Shown: positions 47,097-57,509 of the stretch, piece after piece
How positions within the stretch are numbered: the first letter of the stretch is position 1
Layout of the letters: every line of letters begins with the position of its first letter
NCBI RefSeq assembly: GCF_030867145.1
Contig: NC_134439.1
Span: 7,043,379-7,107,378 of the forward strand
DNA length: 64,000 bases
Direction of reading: 5' to 3'
Source: Opisthocomus hoazin
Lineage: Eukaryota; Chordata; Aves; Opisthocomiformes; Opisthocomidae
The notes under the pieces: generated by a model
What the model was told of the DNA's origin: nothing
Database searches by the model: none
Seen by the model: the letters and a program-made list of their open reading frames with translations, nothing else
Program-made: the position numbers and the translations under genes

Positions 47097-48238
47097 TATG
47101 GTGTTATGGATTTGCATGGCAAGGTTTTAGTAGTGGGGAGGCTAGAGGGGCAGCTTCTGTGAGAAGCTGCGAGAACCTTCCCCCATGCCTGATAAAGCCA
47201 GTGTCAGCCAGCTCTAAGACGGACCCACCGTTGCCCAATGCCAAGCCAATCAGTGATGGTGGTAGCACTTCTGTGATAACATATTTAAGAAGGGAAAGAA
47301 ACTGCGGTGAAATGGCAGTGAAGAGAAAGGAGTGAGACGATGTGAAAGAAACAGCTCTGCAGACACCAAGGTCAGTGAAGAAGTAGGGAGGAAGAAGTGC
47401 TCGAGATGCCAGAGCAGAGAGTCTTCCCTTGCAGCTCATGATGAAAGGCCATGGTGAGGCAGGCTGTACCACTGCAGTCCATGGAGGTCCATGGTGGAGC
47501 AGATATCCACCTGTAGCCCATGGAAGGGACCCCATGCCAGAGCAAGTGGGTGCCCGAAGGAGACCGTGACTCCATGGGGAGCCCACTCTGGAGAAGGCTC
47601 CTGCCAGGACCTGCGGACCTGTGGAGAGAGGATCCAATGCCAGAGCAGGTTTGCTGGAAGGACTTGTGACCCCGTGGTGGACCCATGCTGGAGCAGCCTG
47701 CTCCTGAAGGACTGCACCCACGCTGGAGCAGTTTGAGAAGAGCTGCAGCCCATGGGAAGAGTTCAAGCTGGAGAAGAATGTGGAGAACTGTGACCCATGA
47801 AAGGGACCTCACACTGGAGCAGGGGAAGAGTGTGAGGAGTCCTCCCCCTGAGGAGGAAGGAGTGGCAAAGATGTGTGATGAACTTACTGTAACCCCCATT
47901 CCCCATCCCCCTGCACTGCTTGTAGGCGGAGGAGGTAGAGAAATCAGGAGTGAATCTGAGCCCGGGAAGAAGGGAAGGTGTTTTAAAATCTGGTTTTATT
48001 TCTCACTATCCCACTCTGATTTGATTGGTGATAAATTAAACTCCGTTTTCTCCTCAAGTTCAGTCTGTTTTGCCCCTGACAGTAATTGGTGAATGATCTC
48101 TCCCTGTCCTTGTCTCGACCCTTGAGCATTGAATATGAGACATCATATTTCCTCTCCCCTGTCTGGCTAAGGAGGGGGAGTGATAGAGTGGTTTTGGTGG
48201 GCACCTGGCATTTATCCAGGCCAAACAAAAACATATGG
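47097..48238 (+). mobile_element. ERVL-type solo LTR (47,102-48,233) with 5-bp target duplication
   Basis: The LTR begins TGTTATGGATTTGCATGGC and ends CCAAACAAAAACA, 1,132 bp. It is flanked by TATGG at 47,097-47,101 and TATGG at 48,234-48,238, a perfect 5-bp duplication as expected for ERVL-type integration. Inside is a tandem-like region of diverged units (GCTGGAGCAGNTTG / GGACC-CAC / GTGGGAAGG, about 47,500-47,820), a TTTTATTTCTCA...GATAAATTAAA region near 47,995-48,040 that may hold the poly(A) area, and a GGGGGAGTGATAGAGTGG block near the end. Minus-strand frames up to 220 codons here are artefacts of the GC-rich repeats. No internal proviral sequence remains. Confidence 0.85.
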
Positions 48239-48982
48239 TTAGGTACTATGTATGGTGTCTGCAGTAATCCAGAACATCATCTTCTTTGCACAGAGTCAAG
48301 ACACTTGCTGCTCTAGATGATAAGGGTAATGTTGTACACCTTAATTTGTAGTTGAATTAGTCTGTGGAGTCGGTCTTGGAATAGAGTGAGCCTTTACGTC
48401 TCTGCAGGTATCTAGCATGAGCTGAGAGCTGTAAGTTTAGTAGGAGGTGATGTCACTCTGCAAGTGCACCAGATTTGCTGGTCCTAATAACAGACAAAAA
48501 AAAGTCTAGTGCAAGATGATGACATGATGTAAATCATTCTATATGTTGAATCTTGCTTCGAGTTCTTTGATGGATTATCTGTATCTTGGTCTATTTCACA
48601 TCTTTCCCACTACAGCTTTCTGTAGAATCTGTATTGCTGCAGCAATATATCATTAATATGTTGCATGTAGCCAGCTGAAATCCACCTTCAGATCATCTAG
48701 GTAATGAAATGAAATGATCGGTATGCAGTTGGGATGTAAGTTATGAGGGAGTAATGCCACCTTTCTGTGTAAAGTGCCTTGCTTCTGTATAAACCTGGAA
48801 CTTCTTCCTTCTCCCATATATTTTAAAAGACACTCCTGTATCTGCATGCAGATTCAAACAAAAAAAAACAAAGCCCCATTTTCTTGCCCTGTGCTAAAGG
48901 AAGGACTGTTCTTTCTCTTTAAGACGTGCATGTCCCTCCTGTATGGTAATGGGAAATGGTCAAAATATTTGATGTCCTTCAG
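48239..48982. other. Unassigned DNA
   Basis: No supported gene. This is the possible intron side of the candidate exon that follows. Confidence 0.4.
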
Positions 48983-49502
48983 AAAGGAGCTGTGCGGAAA
49001 CCTCAATAATTGCTCCTGGCATATTATAGAGTCAATAAAATTCTTAGAGGAGTTATCAGAAGATGAACTTTATTTACTCACCGACTTCTTGGCCTTCTGT
49101 ATTGTATATCAAACACTGCAGCAGGTAAAAAGCTAATTGCAAACACCTTGGGAGTGTTTTGAAAATCTCAGAGTAATTGCAAGTAGATTTGACCTCAGTG
49201 GATTTTTTTTTGAGGAGATGTCTAAATTGAAGCAGTAGTTTGGAGCAAGACATCTTATCTCTAGATAAGGAAAGGTAGAAGCGGTTAATCCAACTGCTTG
49301 GTTAATTCAGTCTCCTGACTGGGGGTGTCATCAGTGCTATAGTAAAGGGGAGAGGCATTTTATGTTCCTTCAGAAGTCCATATTTATCTTCCAGTTTGAC
49401 AAGAATGAGCTAGCTGACCTCAAGAAGGCCTTAGAGACCAGAATAAACACTTATCTGATTTATGCAGCAGTGGATAAGGAAACATTGAGTAAAGAAGATT
49501 AA
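48983..49502 (+). CDS. Candidate pair of terminal exons of an unrecognised gene or pseudogene
   Basis: Exon-like block 1 (48,983-49,124) follows CCTTCAG and ends CAG|GTAAAA. Block 2 (49,395-49,502) follows TTTATCTTCCAG and ends in TAA. The two join in the same phase without a stop. The combined end contains IIESIKFLEELSEDELYLLTD, then LQQ joined to FDKNELADLKKALETRIN (block 2), and finishes KETLSKED. The amphipathic, Leu/Glu/Lys-rich pattern looks like helical protein rather than random sequence. I do not recognise the family and found no upstream exons, so this may be the last two exons of a longer gene, a pseudogene fragment, or chance. Confidence 0.27.
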
Positions 49503-51030
49503 AACTTTCCAGGAAAATATGGGCACTTAGTATAACTGTATCTTAAACACCATGCATCAAATGGAGTACAGTAATTTCTAAACACCCAGAAATTTGAGGT
49601 GGTGATGAACGTGAATGCAATGGAGAATACAAAAGAAAATAATGTAATCACAATTCTGTATCGTGTTAGACATCCATCCATTCACCAACATATCTATTAC
49701 TACACATTAATGCATCCATCCATCCATGCATTCATGCATCAATCAAGCCATCTTCAAACAATTGTCAATAATCTTGTAAAAGACTGAAACCTAAATTATG
49801 TGTTCTGTTCTTTCTCCTTCCTTTTTCTTGCCACAAGCTTTCTGGTTTTCTTTTCTCCATGCTGAATGATTTAGGAGAGTAGTGGCTAGTCCACGAATCA
49901 CTTTCTTACTGGGTACTCCAAGTCCACATGAATAATGAAGGGAAGTACAAAAGGCTTTACGCAAACAGCATCACTGTGTCATTTCAGGAGCCACTAGTAC
50001 CCACAGAACTGTTTCATTCTTCAGTGGAATGGAATCAGAGACAATGGAAAGGTATGGGACAGAGGGAAAAACACTGTCATCAGCTATCTGTGAATAACTG
50101 CCTGAGCCTTCCATTCTCATTAGTCTCAGTGATATGTGATATGTGATAAGCAATCTCATGTATGCATACTTCAGTTTGACCCTCAGCAAATAAAGTGTTG
50201 GCTACCTCTATAATACAGTGAGTGAAAGTGGGAAGAATGCTAGATGTTTTCTGAAAAAAACTGTCTATTTTTTGTTCACTGATGAAGGCAATACTGTCAA
50301 AATTTGTAACAATGACAGGGTTTAGTAATTCATGTCATGCTTGCTGGAACACATCTTATTTAAGCTTCAGGACACTGGGATGGGAATAATCTGACCTAAA
50401 CATCAGTGATTGGATTCAGCACCTCATTTGGACCTATCTGTAGGCATCTAAATATAGGTGTTAAAATACATGTATAGATGGCTGTTCCTGGCCTACACTA
50501 AGAAAACAACAACAGGACTATTTAGCAGACATTGCAGACGGCAAAAGGCATATGATGCGTGACCTGACTCAGGGCACCACTAACAAAATAGCAACATGGG
50601 AAATGATAGCACACTACTGATAACAAATGTGGAGTATGAACTTAACATAACGAATCAACAAGGTAGAAATTACCAGAGCAACCGTATCATAAATATCAGA
50701 GAAGTCCTTAAATGTAGAAAAAAAAAGGCTAATGAGGAACGTGTAAGCAGGGGTAGGCTTTTTATTTAAGGGGGTAGCTAGTGATAAAGAGGAGGAACTT
50801 GGGAGGGGATAAGGATATCAGGTGAAGCAAATCATGTGATGAGGATTGTTCAGCACATCTGTCAAACAACCCTGCTCCTGATTAGTGGAGTTTGGAACAG
50901 GAGATGAAACCTATTGCTATCATAACCATAATTGTGTCTGACACCTTCATGTTTGAGAAGCCTGGTATCTTTTCCTCAAGTTTGGTGAGGGAACGCCTAG
51001 GGGACAGGAAAGCCGTTTTGACTTCTTAGA
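49503..51030. other. Unassigned DNA with a CATC-type simple repeat
   Basis: A degenerate (CATC)n/(CATT)n stretch lies at about 49,672-49,748. No gene supported in the rest. Confidence 0.5.
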
Positions 51031-51281
51031 TGTCCTGGGTTTGGCTGGGATAGGGTAAATTTTCACAAGAAGCCAGGAGGGGACACAGCCCAGATGGCTG
51101 ACCCAAAATAGCCAAACAAATGGTGTGTTTGATACCATGTGACATCATGCTCAGTTTTGAGTGGGGGAACTGGCCGGCGGTAGGTTAATCATTGCTCGGG
51201 AGCGTATTGGGCATCAAGTGGTGAAAAAGTTGCTCTGTGTATTCTCTCAGTGTTTTTTATATTCTTCTTATTAGTATTATT
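51031..51281 (+). repeat. 5' part of an ERVL-type LTR
   Basis: Begins TGTCCTGGGTTTGGCTGGGATAGGG and stays similar to the LTRs at 54,548 (plus) and 12,522 (minus): CAGGAGGGGACACAGCC, TGCTCGGGAGCG and GTGTATTCTCTCAGTG. It stops at ATTAGTATTAT, where a CR1 begins. The remaining LTR half is not found beyond the CR1 3' end, so the junction is a truncation or deletion rather than a simple nested insertion. Confidence 0.7.
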
Positions 51282-52818
51282 GGCCCTGATGGAATGCACC
51301 CACGAGTGCTGAGGGAGCTGGCAGATGTCATTGCTGAGCCACTCTCCATAATCTTTGAGAGGTCCTGGAGGACAGGAGAGGTGCCCGAGGACTGGAGAAA
51401 GGCCAGTGTCACTCCAATCTTCAAAAAGGGCAAGAAGGAGGACCCAGGGAACTACAGGCCGGTCAGCCTCACCTCCATCCCGAGAAAGGTGATGGAGCAC
51501 CTTATCCTGGAGGCCATCATCAAGCAAGTGGAGGAAAAGAAGGTTATCAGGAGTAGTCAGCATGGATTCACCAAGGGGAAATCATGCCTGACCAATCTGA
51601 TAGCTTTCTACGATGACATGACTGGCTAGGTAGATGAAGGGAGAGCCGTGGATGTTGTCTACCTAGACTTCAGCAAGGCTTTCGACAGGGTCTCCCATAA
51701 TATCCTCATTGGGAAGCTCAGGAAGTATGGTCTGGATGAGTGGTCGGTGAAGTGGATTGAGAACTGGCTGAATGGCAGAACTCAGAGGGTTGTCATCAGC
51801 GGCGCTGAGTCTAGTTGGAGGCTGGTAATTAGTGGTGTCCCTCAGGGGTCAGTACTGGGCCCAGCCTTGTTTAACTTCTTCATCAATGACCTGGATGAAG
51901 AGTTAGAATGTACCCTCAGCAAGTTTGCTGATGACACCAAACTGGGAGGTGTGGTAGATACACCAGAAGGCTGTGCTGCCATTCAGCGTGACCTGGATAG
52001 GCTGGAAAGTTGGGCAGAGAGGAACCTGATGAGGTTCAACAAAGGCAAATGCAGGGTCCTGCACCTGGGGAGGAACAACCCCATGCATCAGTACAGGCTC
52101 GGGGTGGATCTGCTGGAGAGCAGCTCTGCGGAGAGGGACCTGGGTGTCCTGGTGGACGACAGGTTAACCATGAGCCAGCAGTGTGCCCTGGCTGCCAAGA
52201 AAGCCAATGGGATCCTGGGATGCATCAAGAAGAGTGTGGCCAGCAGGTCGAGGGAGGTTCTCCTTCCCCTCTACACTGCCCTAGTGAGGCCTCATCTGGA
52301 GTACTGTGTCCAGTTCTGGGTTCCCCACTTCAAGAAAGATGAGGAGCTACTGGAGAGAGTCCAGCGGAGGGCTACAAGGATGATGAGGGGACTGGAACAT
52401 CTCTCCTACGAGGAGACGCTGAGGGAGCTGGGCTTGTTCAGCCTGAAGAAGAGAAGGCTGCGAGGAGACCTAATATATACTTGCAAATATCTGAAGGGTG
52501 GGTGTCAGGAGGATGGGGCCAAGCTCTTTTCAGTAGTGCCCAGCGACAGGACAAGGGGCAATGGGCACAAACTGAGGCACAGGAAGTTCCATCTGAACAT
52601 GAGGAAGAACTTCTTCCCCCTGAGGGAAACGGAGCCCTGGAACAGGCTGCCCAGGGAGGTTGTGGAGTCTCCTTCTCTGGAGATATTCAAGACCCGCCTG
52701 GAGAAGATCCTCTACAGCCTACTGTAGGTGACCCTGCTTCGGCAGGAGGGTTGGACTAGATGATCCACAGAGGTCCCTTCCAACCCCGAACATTCTGTGA
52801 TTTTGTGATTCTGTGAGT
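51282..52818 (+). mobile_element. CR1 LINE, longest and best-preserved copy
   Basis: Starts at GGCCCTGATGGAATGCACCC and covers the RT domain to the 3' end. ORF2 sense is open from about 51,285 to the stop at 52,725-52,727, except for one in-frame TAG at 51,627-51,629 (where other copies have tryptophan or similar: MTG-stop-VDEG). Motifs: [83 protein letters not shown] with the catalytic Asp pair, [20 protein letters not shown] and [16 protein letters not shown]. The 3' end carries ATTCTGTG/ATTTTGTG repeats (52,792-52,815). The endonuclease part is absent, so it cannot move on its own. The low decay suggests a recent insertion. Confidence 0.95.
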
Positions 52819-54249
52819 ACCGAGTGCTTTGGAAGTGAATTTGAGAAGGGTAAGCTGAAGAAAAGAGGGAAGAAGAAATACATTTGTTACATTCAAGGTG
52901 AATATTCCTAATTCTGCTTTGTAAAAAAAAAATACAGGTTTAGCTATTCTGTATCTTCATGTAAATAACAGGAATGCATCTGTTATTCCATCAGTCATGC
53001 ATAAGAGTATGTGAATTCTGGAAAGTCTGTCTCACTTTACATGTGCAAATTGGAACATCTGAAGCCTCTCTACACTCCACTGACCAATTTGCTGTGGTTG
53101 TCATGGGAAGTTAAAGACCTACACTGCAGATTACTGAAATTTATAAGTATATTTAGTCGTAACCTGAGTTTCTATATGTTCTATAATCCCAGCGTGTTCA
53201 CTTTACAGGGAAAGATGCTTCCAATATTAGAGACATCCTACTATGAGGACTGGTAATTCCTATTTTGCCAAGATGTTTCACTCTGTTTCAGTCCACGTCC
53301 TAAGTTCTTTCATTCCCTACCTAAGCGATATAGCTGCAAATCTCATCTCACTTGTCTGTGACACAACTAAACATATCTGGTAACCTTAACCACATCTTGC
53401 GTTTAATGACTTCATGCCCCAGTCTCCTCAAAACACCCTTAACATCATGCTGCAAGGGGGAGGGAAACAAGAAAAAAAATAAAAAGAAAGAAGCACTCTA
53501 GTTCTTACTATTTAATTCACTCAGAAGGAAAAATCAAATAAACACAACACATCCATGAAGAGTACTTATGCCTCCAGGCTCATGTGGGAGGATGGCCCAG
53601 GGAAGCACTCGACCAAGAGTTCTGCAGTATGAGGGTACTCGATGGTTTCTGTGGGATTCCTGCCTTAAATAACTCAAAAAATGGTCCATAGAAATGTGTA
53701 GGCCTTGTAGGAGGAAGAGGGAGTAAATAATCCTTTGAAGTATCTAATTCTTTCAGTAGACAGTGAGGGAAGACTAGGCAAGGAGTTTTGATTTTGACAT
53801 CTGTCTTAACAATGTTTAAAATTAAGTAAGAGAAATGTACTACTGACAGGCAAACTTGGATTGAATTCTTAGTGAGACTATTATAAAGTAAGCACTTTAA
53901 GCATATTTTCTTTTTTGTTTCAGGCTTACGGGAGAGTGCTCTTGGAAGCATGGAAGAAATTCTGAACTTCATACGAGCTACTACACTTTTTCTGCTTCCA
54001 GTATGCTCAGATCAGTTGTTGCACCTGCTGAAACTGAGTACATACTTCACATCATCCTCTAGTAATCTCTTCAATTGTCTAGTTCCAAACAGAAATACAG
54101 CTGTGCCTAACAGAAGTTCCATTGGTCTTGTATTTGTCCTTCTCCCAGCATTCAGCAGAATCCCTAGGAAGTCTGCTGATGGTGGTTTGAAATACATTTA
54201 TGGAGAGTGGCAAGAATGGAAGCAGATTCTATGATGGATGATCAAAATA
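52819..54249. other. Unassigned DNA
   Basis: No gene supported. At about 53,920-54,235 a plus-strand frame of 94 codons follows an acceptor-like TTTTTTGTTTCAG, but it contains a serine-rich stretch and no recognisable motif. A-rich runs occur near 52,922 and 53,470. Confidence 0.45.
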
Positions 54250-54255
54250 CTCATC

Positions 54256-54538
54256 TGTGGGAAACCATATAATTTGAGACAGAACAGCGGTGTCTCATGA
54301 CCCTGAAAGATCAATGCGTCCTGTGCCTGCCTTCTCTGTTCTCAGGAGATAAGCTGTTTTCACACATTCAGCTGCAAAAGATCCTGGAAAACGGCAACCA
54401 TGAACTGGCATTTGCAAAGCCATGAATCCAAAGCTGACTGGCTCTAGTAATTATTGTATTGTATATAAGATATTCACTTGAGCAATAAAATGACTCTGAT
54501 TGAGCACAAGATTGGGGTCCGTGAAGTCATTCACCACA
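54256..54538 (+). repeat. 5' LTR of element B (283 bp)
   Basis: TGTGGGAAACC...TTCACCACA. TATATAA at 54,472-54,478 and AATAAA at 54,484-54,489 are close together, so R starts shortly after; the same layout occurs in the 3' copy. Differences from the 3' LTR are mostly transitions. Confidence 0.93.
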
Positions 54539-54547
54539 AATGGTGTC

Positions 54548-54945
54548 TGTCCTGGGTTCGGCCAGGACAGGGTTAATTTTCACCAGAATCCAGGAAGGGG
54601 CACAGCCGGGCGGGCTGTGCCAAAGAGAACAGGGTATTCCATACCACATGCCGTCATGCTGGGTTCCGGTGGGGGGGAGCGGGATGGCGGGAACTCACTC
54701 GTTGCTTGGGAGCACGGGAGCCGGTCCGGTCTGGGAGAGTGGCTCTGTGGGTTGTGCGGTTTGTTTTGTGTATTCCCCTTATCTGTATGGTCGTTGTTCC
54801 TGTTCCCTTTGTTTGCTGTTCTGTTAAACTGCCCTTATCCCGACCCACCAGTTTCTGCCTGTTCCTTTCCATTCTCCTCCGCACCCGGCGGGGGGAGGGG
54901 TGGCCGTGTGGCACTTTTGTTGCCGGCCGCAGCCAAACCGTAACA
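54548..54945 (+). mobile_element. ERVL-type solo LTR inserted in the PBS of element B (398 bp)
   Basis: Starts TGTCCTGGGTTCGGCC and ends CCGTAACA, closely related to the LTRs at 12,106-12,522 and 51,031. It is preceded by GTGTC (54,543-54,547) and followed by GCGCC (54,946-54,950). These agree at three of five positions and differ by two C-to-T changes, as in a decayed 5-bp duplication. The first bases of the element B PBS (AATGG after the LTR) lie to the left and the remaining PBS bases (CCAAACGTGGG) to the right, so the insertion point is inside the PBS. Confidence 0.8.
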
Positions 54946-55163
54946 GCGCCCAAACGTGGGTTTTCGAACATGAAGATATTCGGACATAAAGATATTTGGA
55001 TATAAAGACATTACAACATGAAGATATACAGAGTTGGAGATTATTACCTGTGGTGAACCGCAGCTGGGACCAAGAGGACAGACATATGCACGCACGCGCA
55101 CACACAAGGGGAGACATCACCTTTAGCTGGAACGATTGAGGTGAGCGGCTGTGGATTTATAAG
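54946..55163 (+). other. Leader of element B with a 16-bp tandem repeat
   Basis: After the PBS remainder, three 16-bp units follow each other: AGATATTCGGACATAA (54,974-54,989), AGATATTTGGATATAA (54,990-55,005) and AGACATTACAACATGA (55,006-55,021), then a partial AGATATA. The first two are clearly related; the third is weaker. The leader may hold packaging signals in the intact virus; that is family knowledge only. Confidence 0.6.
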
Positions 55164-56480
55164 ATGGGACAGTCAGCTACAAAGGAGCAAAAGCTCCATC
55201 AAAGGATTTTACAGAGAATTTTGAAAGAACAAGGGTTTGCGATATCAGTTACAAAGTTGGTTAAATTATTAGTTTGGGTAAGAGACTATTGCTCGTGGTA
55301 CCCTTCCTCAGGCTCATATGATAGCTCGTTGTGGGCAAAGGTGGGGGAGGAATTGCAGACAAAAAAGGACTTTCAGCTTGAAGTCCCTGAGGAAATCATT
55401 ATTACTTGGAAAATAGTGTATACAGCTTTAAATGCTCTAAAACCTGCAGAAACTATCTTACAAGCATGGGCTGCCCTTCGTCTGTTCTCACAAAAGCAGG
55501 AACAGACTGAGCTGCAGTCTTTTGAAACATTTAGTCCTAAGTACAATGAAACCCCTAACTCAACACAGGGAATGTGGGGGGTAGATTCGTCAGAACCTGG
55601 TGACCCTTTTGATCCCAGAGAAATTGACACTGAGGACGGACCTGATTTATATCCACCACTAACTTCGGTGAAGCTTATGGCAACCCTCGCCCCCACAGCA
55701 GATGAAATTTTACAGGCACAACGACAAAAATCAATATCACACATGTCACTTATTAAACTCCCCCCTTTTGCTCCTAAACCGCTCCCTTCTACTACTACAC
55801 CCCCCTCTTTGGCTCCTACACAGCCTCTGACTCGTACGGGACCACTGAATGTTGTCGGACAGTCAAATGTACTGTTAGATAAATGTAGGATGGATGCGCT
55901 CTGCAAAGGAGATATTTCCATCCTTAAAGATATGCCTGTAGTATATAAGCCTAACCAAGCCCCAGAGTATGCTTATTTACCATACAAGGTTATTAAGGAA
56001 TTTCGGAAATTCACACAAGAATATGGTCTCCAGGCTTCATTTACTATGAACCTCATACAGGCTATAGGAGAATCTTCTGTCATGACCCCTTCTGATTGGC
56101 AATCAGTACTTAGCATGGTTCTGTCATCTGTACAATATACTGTCTGGGCATCAGAATATAAGGAACTTGGAAAGTTATGGAGAATATTTCTGCTGGATTA
56201 GGTATTGGAGAAAACGAGTTGCTGGGTAAAAATAATTACGCCATGGGGGGAGTGCAAGCGGTGCTACCAAGAGCAGTATTTATGCAAGCCATGGATTTAA
56301 CTCTCAAGGCCTTGCAAAAGGTGCCACATCTTGGCTGGCGAGAAGCGTCTTTCGTATCAATTCGACAGGGATCTCAGGAACCCTATGTTCAGGTTTTAGA
56401 TTGGTTACAAACTGCTATTATGAGACAAATTGAACAAGAGCAAGCCACTGAGATCTTGCTATTTCAGCTGGCAACCAAAA
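55164..56480 (+). pseudogene. gag (matrix to capsid) of element B
   Basis: The ATG at 55,164 gives MGQSATKEQ with Gly2 for myristoylation, and a matrix-like region to about residue 100 (VPEEIIITWKIVYTALNALKP). A proline-rich linker follows (residues about 190-225, LIKLPPFAPKPLP), then a capsid start (YAYLPYKVIKEFRKFTQEYG). The frame ends at 56,201; sense continues in the overlapping frame from 56,177 with WREASFVSIRQGSQEPYVQVLDWL, the major homology region pattern (QG-x2-E). A single frameshift at about 56,180-56,200 separates the two. The sequence stops around 56,480 before any zinc knuckle, so nucleocapsid is missing. Confidence 0.85.
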
Positions 56481-56800
56481 AAGTACAGCAGGGCCCCTCT
56501 ACAGCAGTTGGCGTACCCGACCTGAGATCAGAGCAGGGTGAATTCCAGCCTAAAACCGCACAGTCCCTCCAACGCAGCACAGCCCGCAGCGCCAGCGGTC
56601 ACCACACCGAACGGGTCAGCGAACCTTACACCTGGTGGGGGACACGGCCCCCCGCGCACCGCCCCTTCCCGCCGAGCTGGCTGGCTCCTCTCGATTGGCA
56701 ACCAGTGGCCTGGCCCTGCCCCCCTCCCCACCCCGGCGCATCTGCCCGGCCCAGCCTGACCCAGAAATGGCATGGCCAGAACCGTTTTCCTTAGGTTCAA
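56481..56800 (+). other. GC-rich spacer joining gag to RT
   Basis: Encodes GPSTAVGVPDLRSEQGEFQPK in the gag frame and then proline/alanine/arginine-rich sequence of no known family (GC-rich, many CpGs). The same spacer occurs at about 8,050-8,330 in element A. In an intact betaretrovirus-like genome, nucleocapsid, dUTPase and protease would lie here; none is recognisable. The spacer may be captured non-retroviral sequence or a rearranged remnant. Confidence 0.6.
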
Positions 56801-57509
56801 GCCCTTGGTTGGAAAAAGTGTGCACAATTCAATTACTGCAGTAGAATTCCTTGTGGACAAACAGCTGGCATTAGGTCACCTGGTGCCATCTACTGGCCCA
56901 CGGAACAGCCCTATATTTGTCATCCCAAAAAAGTCTGTTAAAAGGAGATTATTACAAGCTCTGCGGGCTATAAATGCAGTAATGATCCCAATGAGGCCAC
57001 TACAGCTTGGTGTTCCTAACCCAGCTATGATCCCAGAAGATTGCCCTCTTTTTGTTATTGATTTAAAGGACTGGTTTTTTACAATTTTTTTATACCCTGA
57101 TGATTGTGCTTATTTTGCATTTTCTGTGCCTTCAATTAACAACAGCAAACCTATGCAGCGATACTATTGGGTCGTTCTGCCACAGGGCATGATGAATAGA
57201 CCCACGATTTGCCAGGTAGTTGTGGATGCAGCACTAAAAGAAGTATGGCAATCCTTCAGTCAGATTTACTTATATCACTATATGGATGACATCCTTCTTG
57301 CTGCTGAAACACAAAATGTGCTGCTCACTGCTTTTGCTAAATTAGAATCGTCTTTAAAGATCTACAGATTACAGATAGCCCCAGAAAAGGTAAAGACAGA
57401 GCAGCCCTGGAAGTATCTAGGGTGGAAACTTTTTACTTCACAAGTGTTCCCACAACCATTGCATATTGTTGATCAGGTCACCACTCTTCATGATTTACAA
57501 AATTATTAG
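56801..57509 (+). pseudogene. Betaretrovirus-like reverse transcriptase of element B
   Basis: Open from 56,772 to 57,509. Motifs in order: EFLVDKQLALGHLVPS, NSPIFVIPKKSVKRRLLQALR, FVIDLKDWFFTIFLYPDD, YYWVVLPQGMMNRPTICQ and the active-site loop YMDDILLA with both Asp residues at about 57,280-57,303. The usual K-x-x-G-x-WR in finger motifs is altered (KKSVKRRLL). It ends at a frameshift or stop (57,507-57,509) before the connection domain. Confidence 0.88.

Noticed and set aside
47104..47899. Minus-strand frames of 105-220 codons
   Set aside because: They lie wholly inside the plus-oriented solo LTR, whose GC-rich diverged repeats are poor in stops.
52010..52759. Additional frames inside the young CR1
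   Set aside because: They are alternative-frame shadows of the RT frame.
53920..54234. Frame after a good acceptor-like TTTTTTGTTTCAG
   Set aside because: No donor, no recognisable protein character, and it runs into a serine-rich stretch.
54256..54945. Reading both LTRs at the left of element B as a tandem 5' LTR pair
   Set aside because: The second is of a different family and interrupts the PBS; only the first has a matching 3' copy.
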